Part shown: positions 17,458 to 26,228 of the stretch, piece by piece
Layout: every line of letters starts with the position of its first letter
How positions within the stretch are numbered: the stretch's first letter is position 1
Source: Mycobacterium sp. shizuoka-1
GTDB taxonomy: Bacteria > Actinomycetota > Actinomycetes > Mycobacteriales > Mycobacteriaceae
DNA length: 64,000 nucleotides
Assembly: GCF_002723835.1 (NCBI RefSeq)
Contig: NZ_BEWG01000067.1
Coordinates: 88,474 to 152,473, forward strand
Direction of reading: 5' to 3'
Notes under the pieces: generated by a model
What the model saw: only the letters and a program-made list of their open reading frames with translations
What the model was told of the DNA's origin: nothing
Database searches by the model: none
Position numbers and translations under genes: made by a program

Positions 17458-17879
17458 CCGGCGCCGACATCCGTCCCCGCGCGGCCGCGGCCGGGGTGCG
17501 CGCCACCCGGCAGCGGGCGGCGATCATCGCCCTGCTCGACACCATCGACGAGTTCCGCTCGGCCCAGGAACTGCACGACGAGCTGCGCCGCCGCGGCGAG
17601 AACACCGGGCTCACCACGGTGTACCGGACGTTGCAGTCGCTGGCCGCGGCCGATCTGGTCGATATGGTGCGCACCGACACCGGCGAGTCGATGTACCGGC
17701 GCTGCGAGGGCACCGACCACCACCATCATCTGGTGTGCCGAAGTTGCGGTGCCACTGTCGAGGTCAGCGGCCGCGAGGTCGAAGCCTGGGCCGCCGATAT
17801 GGCTGCGGCGCACGGCTTTTCCGATGTCAGCCACACGATCGAGTTGTTCGGGACCTGCGCCGACTGCGCCAGGACCTAG
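17454..17879 (+). CDS. zur: Fur-family zinc uptake regulator
   Basis: 141 residues with the Fur layout: helix-turn-helix DNA-binding half (SAQELHDELRRRGENTGLTT), hinge, then DHHHHLVCRSCGATVEV with a metal-binding His cluster and the first structural CxxC. The second CxxC is in FGTCADC at the C-terminus. It is expected to repress zinc-uptake genes when zinc-loaded. Translational coupling to smtB lets SmtB set Zur levels. No Zur target genes are in the window, although the zinc-ribbon glyS lies just upstream on the other strand. Confidence 0.93.
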   Translation: MTGADIRPRAAAAGVRATRQRAAIIALLDTIDEFRSAQELHDELRRRGENTGLTTVYRTLQSLAAADLVDMVRTDTGESMYRRCEGTDHHHHLVCRSCGATVEVSGREVEAWAADMAAAHGFSDVSHTIELFGTCADCART

Positions 17880-17937
17880 TGTCCTGAGTCATTAATTCGC
17901 CAGCCCCGGGGAATCGCCTGAATCGGCCACTTTCACG

Positions 17938-18001
17938 CGCCGAACGTGTGGGTTGTCGTTGATTTTTCGTCGATCCACAACGACAACCCACACGCTCGGC
18001 G
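17938..18001. terminator. Long near-perfect hairpin between convergent zur and lutC
   Basis: Two 24-nt arms (17938-17961 and 17978-18001) pair in 23 of 24 positions around a 16-nt loop; each arm contains CGTGTGGGTTGTCGTTG or its complement. It fills the gap between convergent zur and lutC, so a bidirectional terminator is the simplest reading. The length and near-perfect symmetry also fit a dispersed intergenic palindrome. No second copy occurs in this window. Confidence 0.6.
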
Positions 18002-18037
18002 GTCGGGACCACTGCGAACGAACGACTGCGCCAGGAC

Positions 18038-18670
18038 CTAGCCCGCGACGACGACGTACAGCGTGCGCGGACCGTGCACGCCTTCGACCCGGTCCAGTTC
18101 GATGTCGCTCGTGGCGCTCGGCCCGCTGATCCAGGTCAACGGCCGGGTGTGGCTACCGAGGTCGACCAGGCGGCTCACCGCCTCCGGCACATCGGTGACG
18201 ATCTGGCCCGCAGCCACCACACAGACGTGGACGTCCGGGATGAGGCTGAGCTCCCGGCGACCCTGCCCGGGACCGTGATCCAGCACGATCGTGCCGGTGT
18301 TGGCGACCGCCACGGTCGCCGTGGTGACCACGGCGTCGACCGCGTCGAGCTGCGTGGCGTCGAGTCCGTCGTCGACCACCCAGGTGGCCGGGCCGGCACC
18401 ACCCCACCGAGAACGCACCAGTGCGTCACCCACCACGGACGTGGCCCCGACGGCGGCCAGCGCATCGGCCACAGCGGCCGCAACGACTTCCGGGTCGACC
18501 CGCACCACCGTGGCGCGGTAGTCGGCGACCCTTTCGATGAAGCGCTCGACGACATCCTGTCCGCCGGTGGAAACCGGCGCACCGTAGACCCACTGGGCTT
18601 GCGGCGGCTGTGGCCGGTCGGCCAGCGCGGACCGAATCCGGCCGAGGATCTGCTGTCGCGCGCCGCTCAC
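18038..18670 (-). CDS. lutC: Lactate utilization protein C (LUD domain)
   Basis: 210 residues of the LutC/YkgG LUD-domain family. VATTATVAVANTGTIVLDHG-type strands and the terminal SDIELDRVEGVHGPRTLYVV are diagnostic. It is the third member of the LutABC complex that oxidises L-lactate to pyruvate in the cytoplasm; LutC has no cofactor motif. Its GTG start overlaps the lutB stop (GTGA). It is the last gene of the lutA-lutB-lutC operon, which runs towards the long hairpin at 17938-18001. Confidence 0.9.
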   Translation of the reverse strand: MSGARQQILGRIRSALADRPQPPQAQWVYGAPVSTGGQDVVERFIERVADYRATVVRVDPEVVAAAVADALAAVGATSVVGDALVRSRWGGAGPATWVVDDGLDATQLDAVDAVVTTATVAVANTGTIVLDHGPGQGRRELSLIPDVHVCVVAAGQIVTDVPEAVSRLVDLGSHTRPLTWISGPSATSDIELDRVEGVHGPRTLYVVVAG

Positions 18671-20166
18671 CGATCCTCCTCCGTGCGACCGCCGTCGGTA
18701 CGCTCCCACCAGGACCGGAAGGATTCGGTGGGCGGCACCGGGGTGTCCCTGGCGCTCGACCAGCCGCCGGCCGGCCCGGGCAGAGAGCGCAACATCTCCT
18801 TGCCGCCCAGCACCCGGCTGCGCAACGCGCGGCCGCCGAGCGCCGCCGCGCCCTGTGCCGCTTCCAGGCGGCGATGGTCGGCGAACACCCAACTCGCCGC
18901 CTTCATCGCCAGTTCCTCGGCCGACGGCACACCGCCGCGCGCCTCGTCGACCACCCTGGTACGCAGATGCACAAGCAGCGACGGGATGTCGATCCGCACC
19001 GGGCAGACATCGAAACAGGCCCCGCACAGACTCGACGCATACGGCAGTGACTTGTCGACATCGCTTGTCGTACCCCGTAATTGGGGCGTCAGCACCGCAC
19101 CGATCGGGCCCGGATACACCGAACCGTAGGCATGCCCGCCCGCCCGCTCGTAGACCGGGCACACGTTCAGGCACGCCGAGCAGCGGATGCAGCGCAGGGC
19201 CTGGCGGCCCACCGTGTCGGCCAGCGCGTCGGTGCGCCCGTTGTCCAGCAGCACGATGTGCATGTCGCGCGGGCCGTCGCCGCCGGTGGGACCGGTCCAG
19301 ATCGAGGTGTAGGGGTTCTCCCGTTCGCCGGTGCTGCTGCGCGGCAGAACCTGCAGGAACACCTCGAGATCACGCCAGGCCGGCAGCATTTTCTCGATGC
19401 CGACCACCGAGATCAGGGTCTCCGGCAGGGTCAGGCACATCCGGCCGTTGCCCTCCGATTCGACCACCACCAGGCTGCCCGTCTCGGCGATGGCGAAGTT
19501 GGCGCCCGACACTGCGACCTTGGCGCGCAAGAACTTCTCCCGCAGATGCAGCCGGGCGGCTTCGGCCAGCCGGCGCGGCTCGTCGGTCAGATCCGCGGGA
19601 GCGGGCTTGCCGACCTTGCCCATCTCGCGCAGGAAGATCTGGCGCACCTCCGCGCGATTGCGGTGGATCGCCGGTACCAGAATGTGGCTGGGCCAGTCGT
19701 CGCCGAGCTGCACGATCAGCTCGGCGAGATCGGTTTCCCAGGCCTCGATCCCGGCGGCCGCCAGTGCGTCGTTGAGCTCGATCTCCTGGGTGGCCATCGA
19801 CTTGACCTTGACCACCTCACCAGCGCCGGTCGCCGAGACGAGGTCGACGACGATCCGGTTGGCCTCTTCGGCGTCACGTGCCCAGTGCACGGTGGCACCG
19901 GCCGCGACGGCATTGGCCTCGAACTGCTCCAGGTACTCGTCGAGACGGGCCAGCGTGCGGTCCTTGATCTCCTCGGCCGCCCGCCGCAGGTCTTCCCAGT
20001 TGTCCACTTCGCCGACCACGGCCGCGCGTTTGGCGCGGATGATGCCAGTGGCGTGGGTAAGGTTGCGCCGTTGCACCGAATTCTGCAGTGCCGCTTTGGC
20101 TGCCGCGGGGAACTTCGGGGTACCCAGGAATGCCTTGGTGACCCCGACGTGCGGATGCCCGCTCAC
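18667..20166 (-). CDS. lutB: Lactate utilization protein B (iron-sulfur protein)
   Basis: 499 residues. The N-terminal LUD domain includes VKVKSMATQEIELNDALAAA and GSLVVVESEGN. The C-terminal ferredoxin part has CIRCSACLNVCP and CGACFDVCP, ligating two [4Fe-4S] clusters. LutB carries electrons from lactate oxidation together with LutA. GTG 20166 overlaps the lutA stop as GTGA; an open frame extends to 20265 but lies inside lutA. The complete LutABC set indicates growth on L-lactate by a route independent of flavin LldD. Confidence 0.94.
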   Translation of the reverse strand: MSGHPHVGVTKAFLGTPKFPAAAKAALQNSVQRRNLTHATGIIRAKRAAVVGEVDNWEDLRRAAEEIKDRTLARLDEYLEQFEANAVAAGATVHWARDAEEANRIVVDLVSATGAGEVVKVKSMATQEIELNDALAAAGIEAWETDLAELIVQLGDDWPSHILVPAIHRNRAEVRQIFLREMGKVGKPAPADLTDEPRRLAEAARLHLREKFLRAKVAVSGANFAIAETGSLVVVESEGNGRMCLTLPETLISVVGIEKMLPAWRDLEVFLQVLPRSSTGERENPYTSIWTGPTGGDGPRDMHIVLLDNGRTDALADTVGRQALRCIRCSACLNVCPVYERAGGHAYGSVYPGPIGAVLTPQLRGTTSDVDKSLPYASSLCGACFDVCPVRIDIPSLLVHLRTRVVDEARGGVPSAEELAMKAASWVFADHRRLEAAQGAAALGGRALRSRVLGGKEMLRSLPGPAGGWSSARDTPVPPTESFRSWWERTDGGRTEEDR

Positions 20167-20906
20167 GATGCGTCGCCTTCGGTGGCCGCGAGAACTTCGG
20201 CCAGGTGCATGACCCGCACTCCGCTGCGCTGTCGCGACAGCATCCCGCCGATCTGGGCCAGGCACGAATTATCGCCTGCCACAAGCACTTCAGCGCCGGA
20301 ATCCTTGACGTTGCGGGCCTTGTCGGCTCCCATCGACACCGACACGTCGGCGTTCTTCACCGAGAACGTGCCGCCGAAGCCACAGCACTGGTCGGCGGCC
20401 GGCAGGTCGACGAGGTCGATGCCCCGGACCGCACGCAGCAGTTGCAGCGGCCGGTCCCCCACCCGCAGCATCCGCAGCGAGTGGCAGGTCGGGTGATAGG
20501 TGACCCGGTGCGGGAAATATGCTCCCACATCGGTGACCCCCAGCACGTCGACGAGGAATTCGGACAACTCGTAGACCCGGGGCGCCAGAGCGGAGACCGC
20601 CGCCGCGAGGCCGGCGTCACCGGAGCGCGCCGCCACATCGCGGTGCTGGTGGCGCACCGAGCCGACACAGGACCCCGACGGCGCCACCACGGCATCGCAG
20701 GCGGTGAACGCGTCCACGAATCGGCGCACGGCGGGAATCGCCTCGGCGGCGTACCCGGTATTGGTGAACATCTGGCCACAACAGGTCTGCTCGGGCGGGA
20801 AGACCGGATGGCAGCCCAACCGGCGCAGCAACCGCACCACCGCCTTGGGGGTCTGCGGCCACATCGTGTCGTTGTAACAGGTCGCGAAGACAGCCACCTT
20901 CCGCAT
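20163..20906 (-). CDS. lutA: Lactate utilization protein A (CCG-domain, Fe-S oxidoreductase)
   Basis: 247 residues with two cysteine-rich CCG domains: TCCGQMFTNTGY near residue 41 and QCCGFGGTFSVKNADVSVSM near residue 165, typical of LutA and GlpC/HdrB proteins that hold [4Fe-4S] clusters. TAGGGAG precedes ATG 20906. It is first in the lut operon and starts only 12 bp after the small gene at 20919-21305, so part of its transcription may come from the uppS side. No lutR or lactate permease is adjacent. Confidence 0.93.
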   Translation of the reverse strand: MRKVAVFATCYNDTMWPQTPKAVVRLLRRLGCHPVFPPEQTCCGQMFTNTGYAAEAIPAVRRFVDAFTACDAVVAPSGSCVGSVRHQHRDVAARSGDAGLAAAVSALAPRVYELSEFLVDVLGVTDVGAYFPHRVTYHPTCHSLRMLRVGDRPLQLLRAVRGIDLVDLPAADQCCGFGGTFSVKNADVSVSMGADKARNVKDSGAEVLVAGDNSCLAQIGGMLSRQRSGVRVMHLAEVLAATEGDAS

Positions 20907-20918
20907 GGCGCCGGCTCC

Positions 20919-21305
20919 CTACCCCGTCAGCGCGCGGCGGGCGTCGGCCCCGCCGGCCAGCACCATCAGCACCAGCGTCTGCAACGCGTGATCGGTGAGG
21001 CCCTCGCCGGGAAAGTTGTAGCGCAGCATCACATCGCCGCGCTTGCCGGGTTGTTCGACGAACGTCACCGTCCCGAGCATCGTGGATTGTGCTTGGGCGG
21101 CAACCCGTTTGCGTAGATCGGCGTTGACCGGCAGATCCCAGGCCAGCACCTGGGTGACCGACACCATCTCGATGTCCTCGGCAATGGTGACCGTCCGCAG
21201 CGAGGCGAAGGTCCCCTCATAGCGCACGGTCAGCGCGCCGTCGGACTCCACATCGACGGGCAGAACCGCCGTCAGCGCCTCGGCCAGGCGCGCATCCAGG
21301 CCCAC
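20919..21305 (-). CDS. Conserved mycobacterial protein (Rv2360c-like)
   Basis: 128 residues from GTG 21305, 4 bp after the uppS stop. No signal peptide or membrane helix. The alternating beta pattern (ALTVRYEGTFASLRTVTI; DVMLRYNFPGEGLTDHALQT) and C-terminal helix suggest a small alpha/beta fold like YbjN or type III chaperones, but this is weak. Position downstream of uppS equals Rv2360c in M. tuberculosis, whose function is unknown. Confidence 0.6.
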   Translation of the reverse strand: MGLDARLAEALTAVLPVDVESDGALTVRYEGTFASLRTVTIAEDIEMVSVTQVLAWDLPVNADLRKRVAAQAQSTMLGTVTFVEQPGKRGDVMLRYNFPGEGLTDHALQTLVLMVLAGGADARRALTG

Positions 21306-21309
21306 GAGA

Positions 21310-22224
21310 TCACGCCCGGCCGAAGCGCCGGTTCCGTTCGGCGTACTCCTCGCATGCCGCCCACAGATCACGCCGGTCGTAGTCGGGCCAGAGCTTGTCC
21401 TGGAACACGTATTCGGCGTAGGCCGCCTGCCACAACATGAAGTTGCTCGACCGCTGCTCCCCCGACGTCCTGATGAACAAATCCACGTCGGGGATGTCGG
21501 GCCGGTGCAGATGCTCGGCGATGGTGGCCTCGTTGACCCGTTCGGGATCAATCCGGCCTGCGACCGCATCGCGCGCGATTTGCCGTGCGGCTTCGGCGAT
21601 TTCGGCCCGGCCGCCGTAGTTGACGCAGTAGTTCACCGTGATGACGTCGTTGTCCGTCGTCATGTTCTCGGCGATGTCGAATTCCTTGATGACGCTGCGC
21701 CACATCCGCGCCCGCGAGCCGACCCAGCGCATCTGCACGCCCATGATGTCGAGGTTCTCCCGGCGGCGGCGCACCACCTCGCGGTTGAACCCCATCAGGA
21801 AGCGCACCTCTTCGGCACTGCGCCGCCAGTTCTCGGTGGAGAACGCGTAGACCGTCAGATGTTTGATGCCGATCTCGATGGCTCCGCAGGTGATGTCGAT
21901 CAGGACCGCCTCACCCATCTTGTGGCCCTCGGTGCGGCTCAGCCCGCGCTGGGTGGCCCAGCGCCCGTTGCCGTCCATCACGACGGCGACGTGCTTGGGC
22001 ATCTGGTCGGCCGGGATGGCCGGCGGCACGGCCTTGGAGGTGTGCTGGGGCGGGCGGCGCGGTCCTCCGCCGACCGCCGGCGGCAGCTCGGGGAACACCA
22101 CCGGCCAGGTGCTGGTGTCGGGGAACACCGGGTAGTCGTCGGGCGCCGGGGGCAGCTGCGGAAATTGATCCTTCCGCTTGCGTTCAGCCCCCCGCCACGA
22201 GCTGGTGACCCGGTTCATCGCCAT
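21310..22224 (-). CDS. uppS: Decaprenyl diphosphate synthase (cis-prenyltransferase)
   Basis: About 304 residues. [18 protein letters not shown] carries the essential Asp and phosphate-binding region. [26 protein letters not shown] and [20 protein letters not shown] complete the cis-prenyltransferase motifs. Equivalent to Rv2361c, which makes the decaprenyl carrier used for peptidoglycan, arabinogalactan and other wall polymers. The N-terminal tail [20 protein letters not shown] is shared with the M. tuberculosis protein. The start is uncertain between ATG 22224, 22218 and GTG 22209; all overlap the recO 3' end. Confidence 0.94.
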   Translation of the reverse strand: MAMNRVTSSWRGAERKRKDQFPQLPPAPDDYPVFPDTSTWPVVFPELPPAVGGGPRRPPQHTSKAVPPAIPADQMPKHVAVVMDGNGRWATQRGLSRTEGHKMGEAVLIDITCGAIEIGIKHLTVYAFSTENWRRSAEEVRFLMGFNREVVRRRRENLDIMGVQMRWVGSRARMWRSVIKEFDIAENMTTDNDVITVNYCVNYGGRAEIAEAARQIARDAVAGRIDPERVNEATIAEHLHRPDIPDVDLFIRTSGEQRSSNFMLWQAAYAEYVFQDKLWPDYDRRDLWAACEEYAERNRRFGRA

Positions 22225-23005
22225 GGGCCTCATCCTGCCTGAACACCTCCTTACCGTGGTTGGCGGGCTGCCGGTAGACACGCTCCACCAACGGCAGGGT
22301 CCGCAGCTGGCGCTCCAGATGCCACTGCAGGTGCGCCGCCACCAAACCGCTGGCATGGCTGCGGTGCGACGGCGACGATGCCTCCGCGGCCGCCCAGTCG
22401 CCGTCGTGCAGTGCCGACATCAGGTCGAGCACCGCCTGCGGCGGGGTCGTCGAACCGGACGGCCGACAGTGCATACACACGCTGCCACCAGCGGCGACGT
22501 GGAAGGCCCGGTGCGGGCCCGGGGCCGCACAGCGGGCACATTCGACCAACGCGGGCGCCCATCCGGCGATGCCCATCGCCCGCAGCAGGTAGGCGTCCAA
22601 GACCAGCTCACGTGGGCGGGTGCCGTCGGCCACCGCGCGTAAGGCGCCGACGGTGAGCCGATGCAGCGCCGGGGCGGGGGCGCGCTCCTCCCCGGCGAGC
22701 CGCTCGGCGGTTTCCAGGACGGCACAAGCGCTGGTGTAGCGGCCGTAGTCGCTGACGATGTCGGTGGCGAAGGCATCGATGGAGACCACCTGGGTGACGA
22801 TGTCCAGATTGCGGCCGGGATGCAGTTGGACGTCGATGTGTGCGAACGGCTCCAGCCGGGAGCCGAACTTACTGCGGGTGCGGCGCACCCCCTTGGCGAC
22901 GGCGCGGACCAGACCGTGGTCGCGGGTCAGCAGGGTGACGATGCGGTCAGCCTCGCCGAGCTTGTGCTGACGCAGCACGACAGCCCGATCCCGATACAAC
23001 CGCAT
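22184..23005 (-). CDS. recO: DNA repair protein RecO
   Basis: 273 residues. The N-terminal OB-fold begins [20 protein letters not shown], the usual RecO opening. The C-terminal zinc finger uses CARC near residue 155 and CMHC near 175. RecO anneals SSB-coated strands and loads RecA in the RecFOR pathway. ATG 23005 was chosen at the conserved [11 protein letters not shown] start; longer frames run into the divergent amidase promoter. It overlaps uppS by 41 bp, an unusually large overlap for the pair. Confidence 0.93.
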   Translation of the reverse strand: MRLYRDRAVVLRQHKLGEADRIVTLLTRDHGLVRAVAKGVRRTRSKFGSRLEPFAHIDVQLHPGRNLDIVTQVVSIDAFATDIVSDYGRYTSACAVLETAERLAGEERAPAPALHRLTVGALRAVADGTRPRELVLDAYLLRAMGIAGWAPALVECARCAAPGPHRAFHVAAGGSVCMHCRPSGSTTPPQAVLDLMSALHDGDWAAAEASSPSHRSHASGLVAAHLQWHLERQLRTLPLVERVYRQPANHGKEVFRQDEAHGDEPGHQLVAGG

Positions 23006-23069
23006 CTGAGAAGTTTCCCACCGCAATGCGACATACGCGCGGACGCGCGCCGTTAGTCTCGACGTCGCC

Positions 23070-24524
23070 ATGACAGCTCGCGCGCCTTTGAGCGGGCCGC
23101 CGCGGTTTCCCACCATCGGCGAGCAGCTCTATCAGCTGGCCAGCGGCACGGTGACCTCCGCCGAGCTGGTCCGCCGGTCGCTGCGCGCGATCACGGCCAG
23201 CCAGTCCACCCTCAACGCGTTCCGGGTGGTGCTCACCGAGTCCGCCCTGGCCGACGCCGCCGAGGCCGACCGCCGCCGGGCCGCCGGCGACCAGGCGCCC
23301 CTGCTGGGTGTCCCGATCGCGGTCAAGGACGACGTGGACATCGCCGGGGTGCCGACCTCCTTCGGCACCGCCGGGCCCGTCGCACCGGCCACCGAGGACT
23401 GCGAAGTCGTCCGCCGGCTGCGGGTGGCCGGCGCGGTGATCGTGGGCAAGACGAACTGCTGTGAACTCGGCCAGTGGCCGTTCACCGGCGGACCCGCATT
23501 CGGTCATACCCGAAATCCCTGGTCGCGCAAGCACACCCCGGGCGGGTCGTCGGGCGGGAGCGCGGCGGCGGTCGCGGCCGGCCTGGTGGCCGCGGCCATC
23601 GGCTCAGACGGAGCGGGCAGTGTGCGGGTGCCGGCCGCCTGGACTCACCTCGTCGGCATCAAGCCGCAGCGCGGCCGCATCTCGACCTGGCCGCTGCGGG
23701 ACCCGTTCAACGGGATCACGGTCAACGGGGTGCTGGCGCGCACGGTCGCCGACGCGGCCCTGGTGCTCGACGCCGTATCGGGTAACGCCGAGGACGACCT
23801 GCACAAACCCCCGCCGGTGCGGACCTCCGACCACGTCGGCATCGCCCCCGGGCCGCTGAAGATCGCGCTGTCCACCAGGTTTCCGTTCACCTTTTTCCGG
23901 GCCCGGCTGCATCCTGAGATCCGGGCGGCGCTGACCACGGTCGCCGACCAGCTCGGCATGCTCGGCCACACCGTGATGGAGGGCAATCCCAACTACGGGC
24001 TGCGGCTGCCGCTGACGTTTCTGCCCCGCTCCACCGCCGGGCTGCTGGACTGGGCCGATCGGCTCGGCGACGACGTGGCGTTCGATCCGAGAACCGAGGC
24101 GAACATACGGATGGGCCGGCTGCTGTCGGGAGCGATGTTGCGCCGGGCCAAGGCCAGCGAGCCCATGCTGCACCACCGCGTCGGGCAGATCTTCCGCTCG
24201 GTCGACGTCGTCCTGGCCCCGACCACTGCACAGCCGCCGCCACCGGCCCGCAGATTCGACGACCTCGGACCCGCTGGCACCGATCGCGCGATGATCGCGG
24301 CCTGCCCGGTCACATTCCCGTGGAACGTGCTGGGCTGGCCGTCGATCAACATCCCGGCCGGCTTCACCTCCGCCGGTCTGCCGATCGGCGTGCAATTGAT
24401 GGGCCCGGCCAACAGCGAACCCCTGCTGATCTCGCTGGCCGCCGAGCTGGAGGCGATCAACGGCTGGGCCGGCAAGCAGCCGGAGATCTGGTGGAACACC
24501 CCGATGCCCGCTGACGGCGACTGA
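23070..24524 (+). CDS. amiA2: Amidase (AmiA2-like)
   Basis: 484 residues of the amidase-signature family. Lys86 (VPIAVKDDVD), a cis-Ser in HTPGGSSGGSAAA (Ser160/161) and nucleophile Ser183 (SDGAGSVRVPA) form the Ser-cisSer-Lys triad. Position next to recO and era matches amiA2 (Rv2363). It would hydrolyse an amide to acid and ammonia; the substrate is unknown and it is not the GatA subunit (no gatB or gatC nearby). TAGTCT lies 10 nt before the ATG, so the leader is very short or absent. Confidence 0.9.
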   Translation: MTARAPLSGPPRFPTIGEQLYQLASGTVTSAELVRRSLRAITASQSTLNAFRVVLTESALADAAEADRRRAAGDQAPLLGVPIAVKDDVDIAGVPTSFGTAGPVAPATEDCEVVRRLRVAGAVIVGKTNCCELGQWPFTGGPAFGHTRNPWSRKHTPGGSSGGSAAAVAAGLVAAAIGSDGAGSVRVPAAWTHLVGIKPQRGRISTWPLRDPFNGITVNGVLARTVADAALVLDAVSGNAEDDLHKPPPVRTSDHVGIAPGPLKIALSTRFPFTFFRARLHPEIRAALTTVADQLGMLGHTVMEGNPNYGLRLPLTFLPRSTAGLLDWADRLGDDVAFDPRTEANIRMGRLLSGAMLRRAKASEPMLHHRVGQIFRSVDVVLAPTTAQPPPPARRFDDLGPAGTDRAMIAACPVTFPWNVLGWPSINIPAGFTSAGLPIGVQLMGPANSEPLLISLAAELEAINGWAGKQPEIWWNTPMPADGD

Positions 24525-24611
24525 TGTCCAGCGGCGATACGGCACAAAACCCGGCATGAATAGCCATTACGGGTAATTGTGGTGACACAAGTACGTTGGT
24601 AGTACTGACCA

Positions 24612-25004
24612 ATGGTCGACACCAAAGAAGCAAGCGAGAAACTGGTCCGGGACTTTCTCGGATCGTGGGAGGACCGCGACCTCGAGGTCATCTGCAGCGC
24701 GTTCGCCGACGATGCGGTCTATCACAACGTCCCCGTCGCCCCGATCGAGGGCATCGCCGGAATCCGCGCGATCTTCGGCGCGTTCCTGGACGCGTTCGCC
24801 GAGGCCAAGCTCGACATCGTCACGCTCGCCGCCGAGCCGGGCCTGGTGCTCGTCGAACGCATCGACTACTTCACGATGACCGACGGCCGCGAGGTCGTGT
24901 TGCCGGTCAACGGGGTGTTCGAGGTGCGCGAGGGCAAGATCGTCCGGTTCAGCGACTACTTCGATCTCGCCGACTTCGAACAGCAGAGTGGGTTCACGCT
25001 CTGA
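24612..25004 (+). CDS. SnoaL-like / limonene-1,2-epoxide hydrolase-like protein
   Basis: 130 residues with the compact NTF2-like pattern. VRDFLGSWEDRDLEVICSAF opens helix 1, DDAVYHNVPVAPIEGIAGI follows, and IDYFTMTDGREVVLPVNGVF and FSDYFDLADF close the cone. Asp and Arg residues typical of epoxide hydrolases of this fold are present (DYFDL; VERIDY), so limonene-epoxide-hydrolase activity is possible but unproven. TAGTAC lies just upstream of the ATG, hinting at leaderless transcription. It converges on era with a 4-bp gap. Confidence 0.75.
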   Translation: MVDTKEASEKLVRDFLGSWEDRDLEVICSAFADDAVYHNVPVAPIEGIAGIRAIFGAFLDAFAEAKLDIVTLAAEPGLVLVERIDYFTMTDGREVVLPVNGVFEVREGKIVRFSDYFDLADFEQQSGFTL

Positions 25005-25008
25005 GGGG

Positions 25009-25911
25009 TTAAAACCCCAGCCGGCCAAGCTGTTTGGGATCACGCTGCCAGTTCTTGGCGATCTTGACCCGCAGGTCGAGGTAGACCTTGGTGCCGAGCA
25101 GCTTCTCGATCTGGGTTCGGGCCACGGTGCCGACCTCCTTGAGCCGGGCCCCGCCCTTGCCGATCACGATCCCCTTCTGGCTGTCCCGCTCGACATAGAG
25201 CACGGCGTGCACGTCGATCAGGTCGTCGCGGTCGGGCCTTTCCTCGATCTCCTCGATCACCACCGCCAGCGAGTGCGGCAACTCGTCGCGCACCCCTTCC
25301 AGCGCAGCCTCCCGGATCAACTCGGCCATGAGCACCTCTTCGGGCTCGTCGGTGAGTTCGCCGTCGGGATAGAACGCCGGCCCGGGCGGCAGCTGAGCGG
25401 CCAGCACGTCGATCAGGACGTCGACCTGGTCGCCTCTGGTGGCCGACACCGGCACGATCTCGGCCGCGGTGTCGCCGACGAGTTCCTGCACGGCGATCAG
25501 CTGCTCGGCCACCCGATCCCTGCTGACCTTGTCGATCTTGGTGACGATGACCACCAGCGTGGTCCTGGGCGCAACCTCGCGGATCTGTTCGTAGATCCAC
25601 CGGTCGCCGGGGCCGATGGCCTCGTCGGCGGGAATGCACAGCCCGATGACGTCGACCTCCGAATACGTGTCGCGCACCAGGTCGTTGAGCCGCTTGCCCA
25701 GCAGGGTGCGCGGCCGGTGCAGGCCGGGTGTGTCGACCAGCACGATCTGGAACTCCGGGCGGTGCACGATGCCGCGGATGGTGTGCCGGGTGGTCTGCGG
25801 TCGGTTGGACGTGATCGCCACCTTGGCGCCGACCAGCGCGTTGGTCAATGTCGACTTTCCGGTGTTGGGCCTGCCGACCAGGCAGACGAAGCCGGACCGG
25901 AACTCGCTCAC
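25009..25911 (-). CDS. era: GTPase Era
   Basis: 300 residues. G1 is GRPNTGKST (residues 13-21), G2 includes NRPQTTRHTIRG, G3 is DTPGL, and G4 is TKID. The C-terminal KH domain shows ERDSQKGIVIGKGGARLKEV. Era binds 16S rRNA and helps 30S maturation. GTG 25911 overlaps the previous stop (GTGA). It belongs to the tightly packed phoH-ybeY-CorC-like-small protein-era operon, all of whose junctions overlap or nearly touch; ybeY and era share the rRNA-maturation theme. Confidence 0.96.
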   Translation of the reverse strand: MSEFRSGFVCLVGRPNTGKSTLTNALVGAKVAITSNRPQTTRHTIRGIVHRPEFQIVLVDTPGLHRPRTLLGKRLNDLVRDTYSEVDVIGLCIPADEAIGPGDRWIYEQIREVAPRTTLVVIVTKIDKVSRDRVAEQLIAVQELVGDTAAEIVPVSATRGDQVDVLIDVLAAQLPPGPAFYPDGELTDEPEEVLMAELIREAALEGVRDELPHSLAVVIEEIEERPDRDDLIDVHAVLYVERDSQKGIVIGKGGARLKEVGTVARTQIEKLLGTKVYLDLRVKIAKNWQRDPKQLGRLGF

Positions 25912-26228
25912 TTCGGTGCCCCGGAACGGTCGGTCACGATGATCGCCGCACCCGGCGACAGCTCCGTGACGGCCGCGACACCGTCGTCGTCGGCCGATCC
26001 GCCGACCAGCACGGCCGCCTCGAAACCCGTTGCCCCACTGGACACCGCCGCAGCGACGGCGGCCTGCAGGCCGGTCAGCCGCAACGCCGACAACCCGACG
26101 GGAGCGCCGGCGTAGGTGCGCCCATCGAGGTCGCGCACCGCGGCGGCCTCGGCGGTCTCCGCCCGCGCCATCGCACCGCGCGCGAGCACCACCAGCTTGG
26201 CGTCCTCGGCCTCCAGCGGGTCACTCAT
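25908..26228 (-). CDS. Conserved small protein between corC-like and era (Rv2365c-like)
   Basis: 106 residues from ATG 26228, overlapping the CorC-like gene by 8 bp and era by 4 bp. The sequence has alternating helix/strand segments ([52 protein letters not shown]). The layout resembles a degenerate cytidine-deaminase fold, but the zinc-binding HAE/PCxxC residues are missing. The same position is held by Rv2365c. Function is unknown; constant co-location with era suggests a link to ribosome assembly or simple operon conservation. Confidence 0.65.
   Translation of the reverse strand: MSDPLEAEDAKLVVLARGAMARAETAEAAAVRDLDGRTYAGAPVGLSALRLTGLQAAVAAAVSSGATGFEAAVLVGGSADDDGVAAVTELSPGAAIIVTDRSGAPK

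Noticed and set aside
25005..25018. GGGGTTAAAACCCC as a terminator between the SnoaL-like gene and era
   Set aside because: A 6-bp stem with a 2-nt loop cannot form a stable hairpin and it overlaps the era stop codon.
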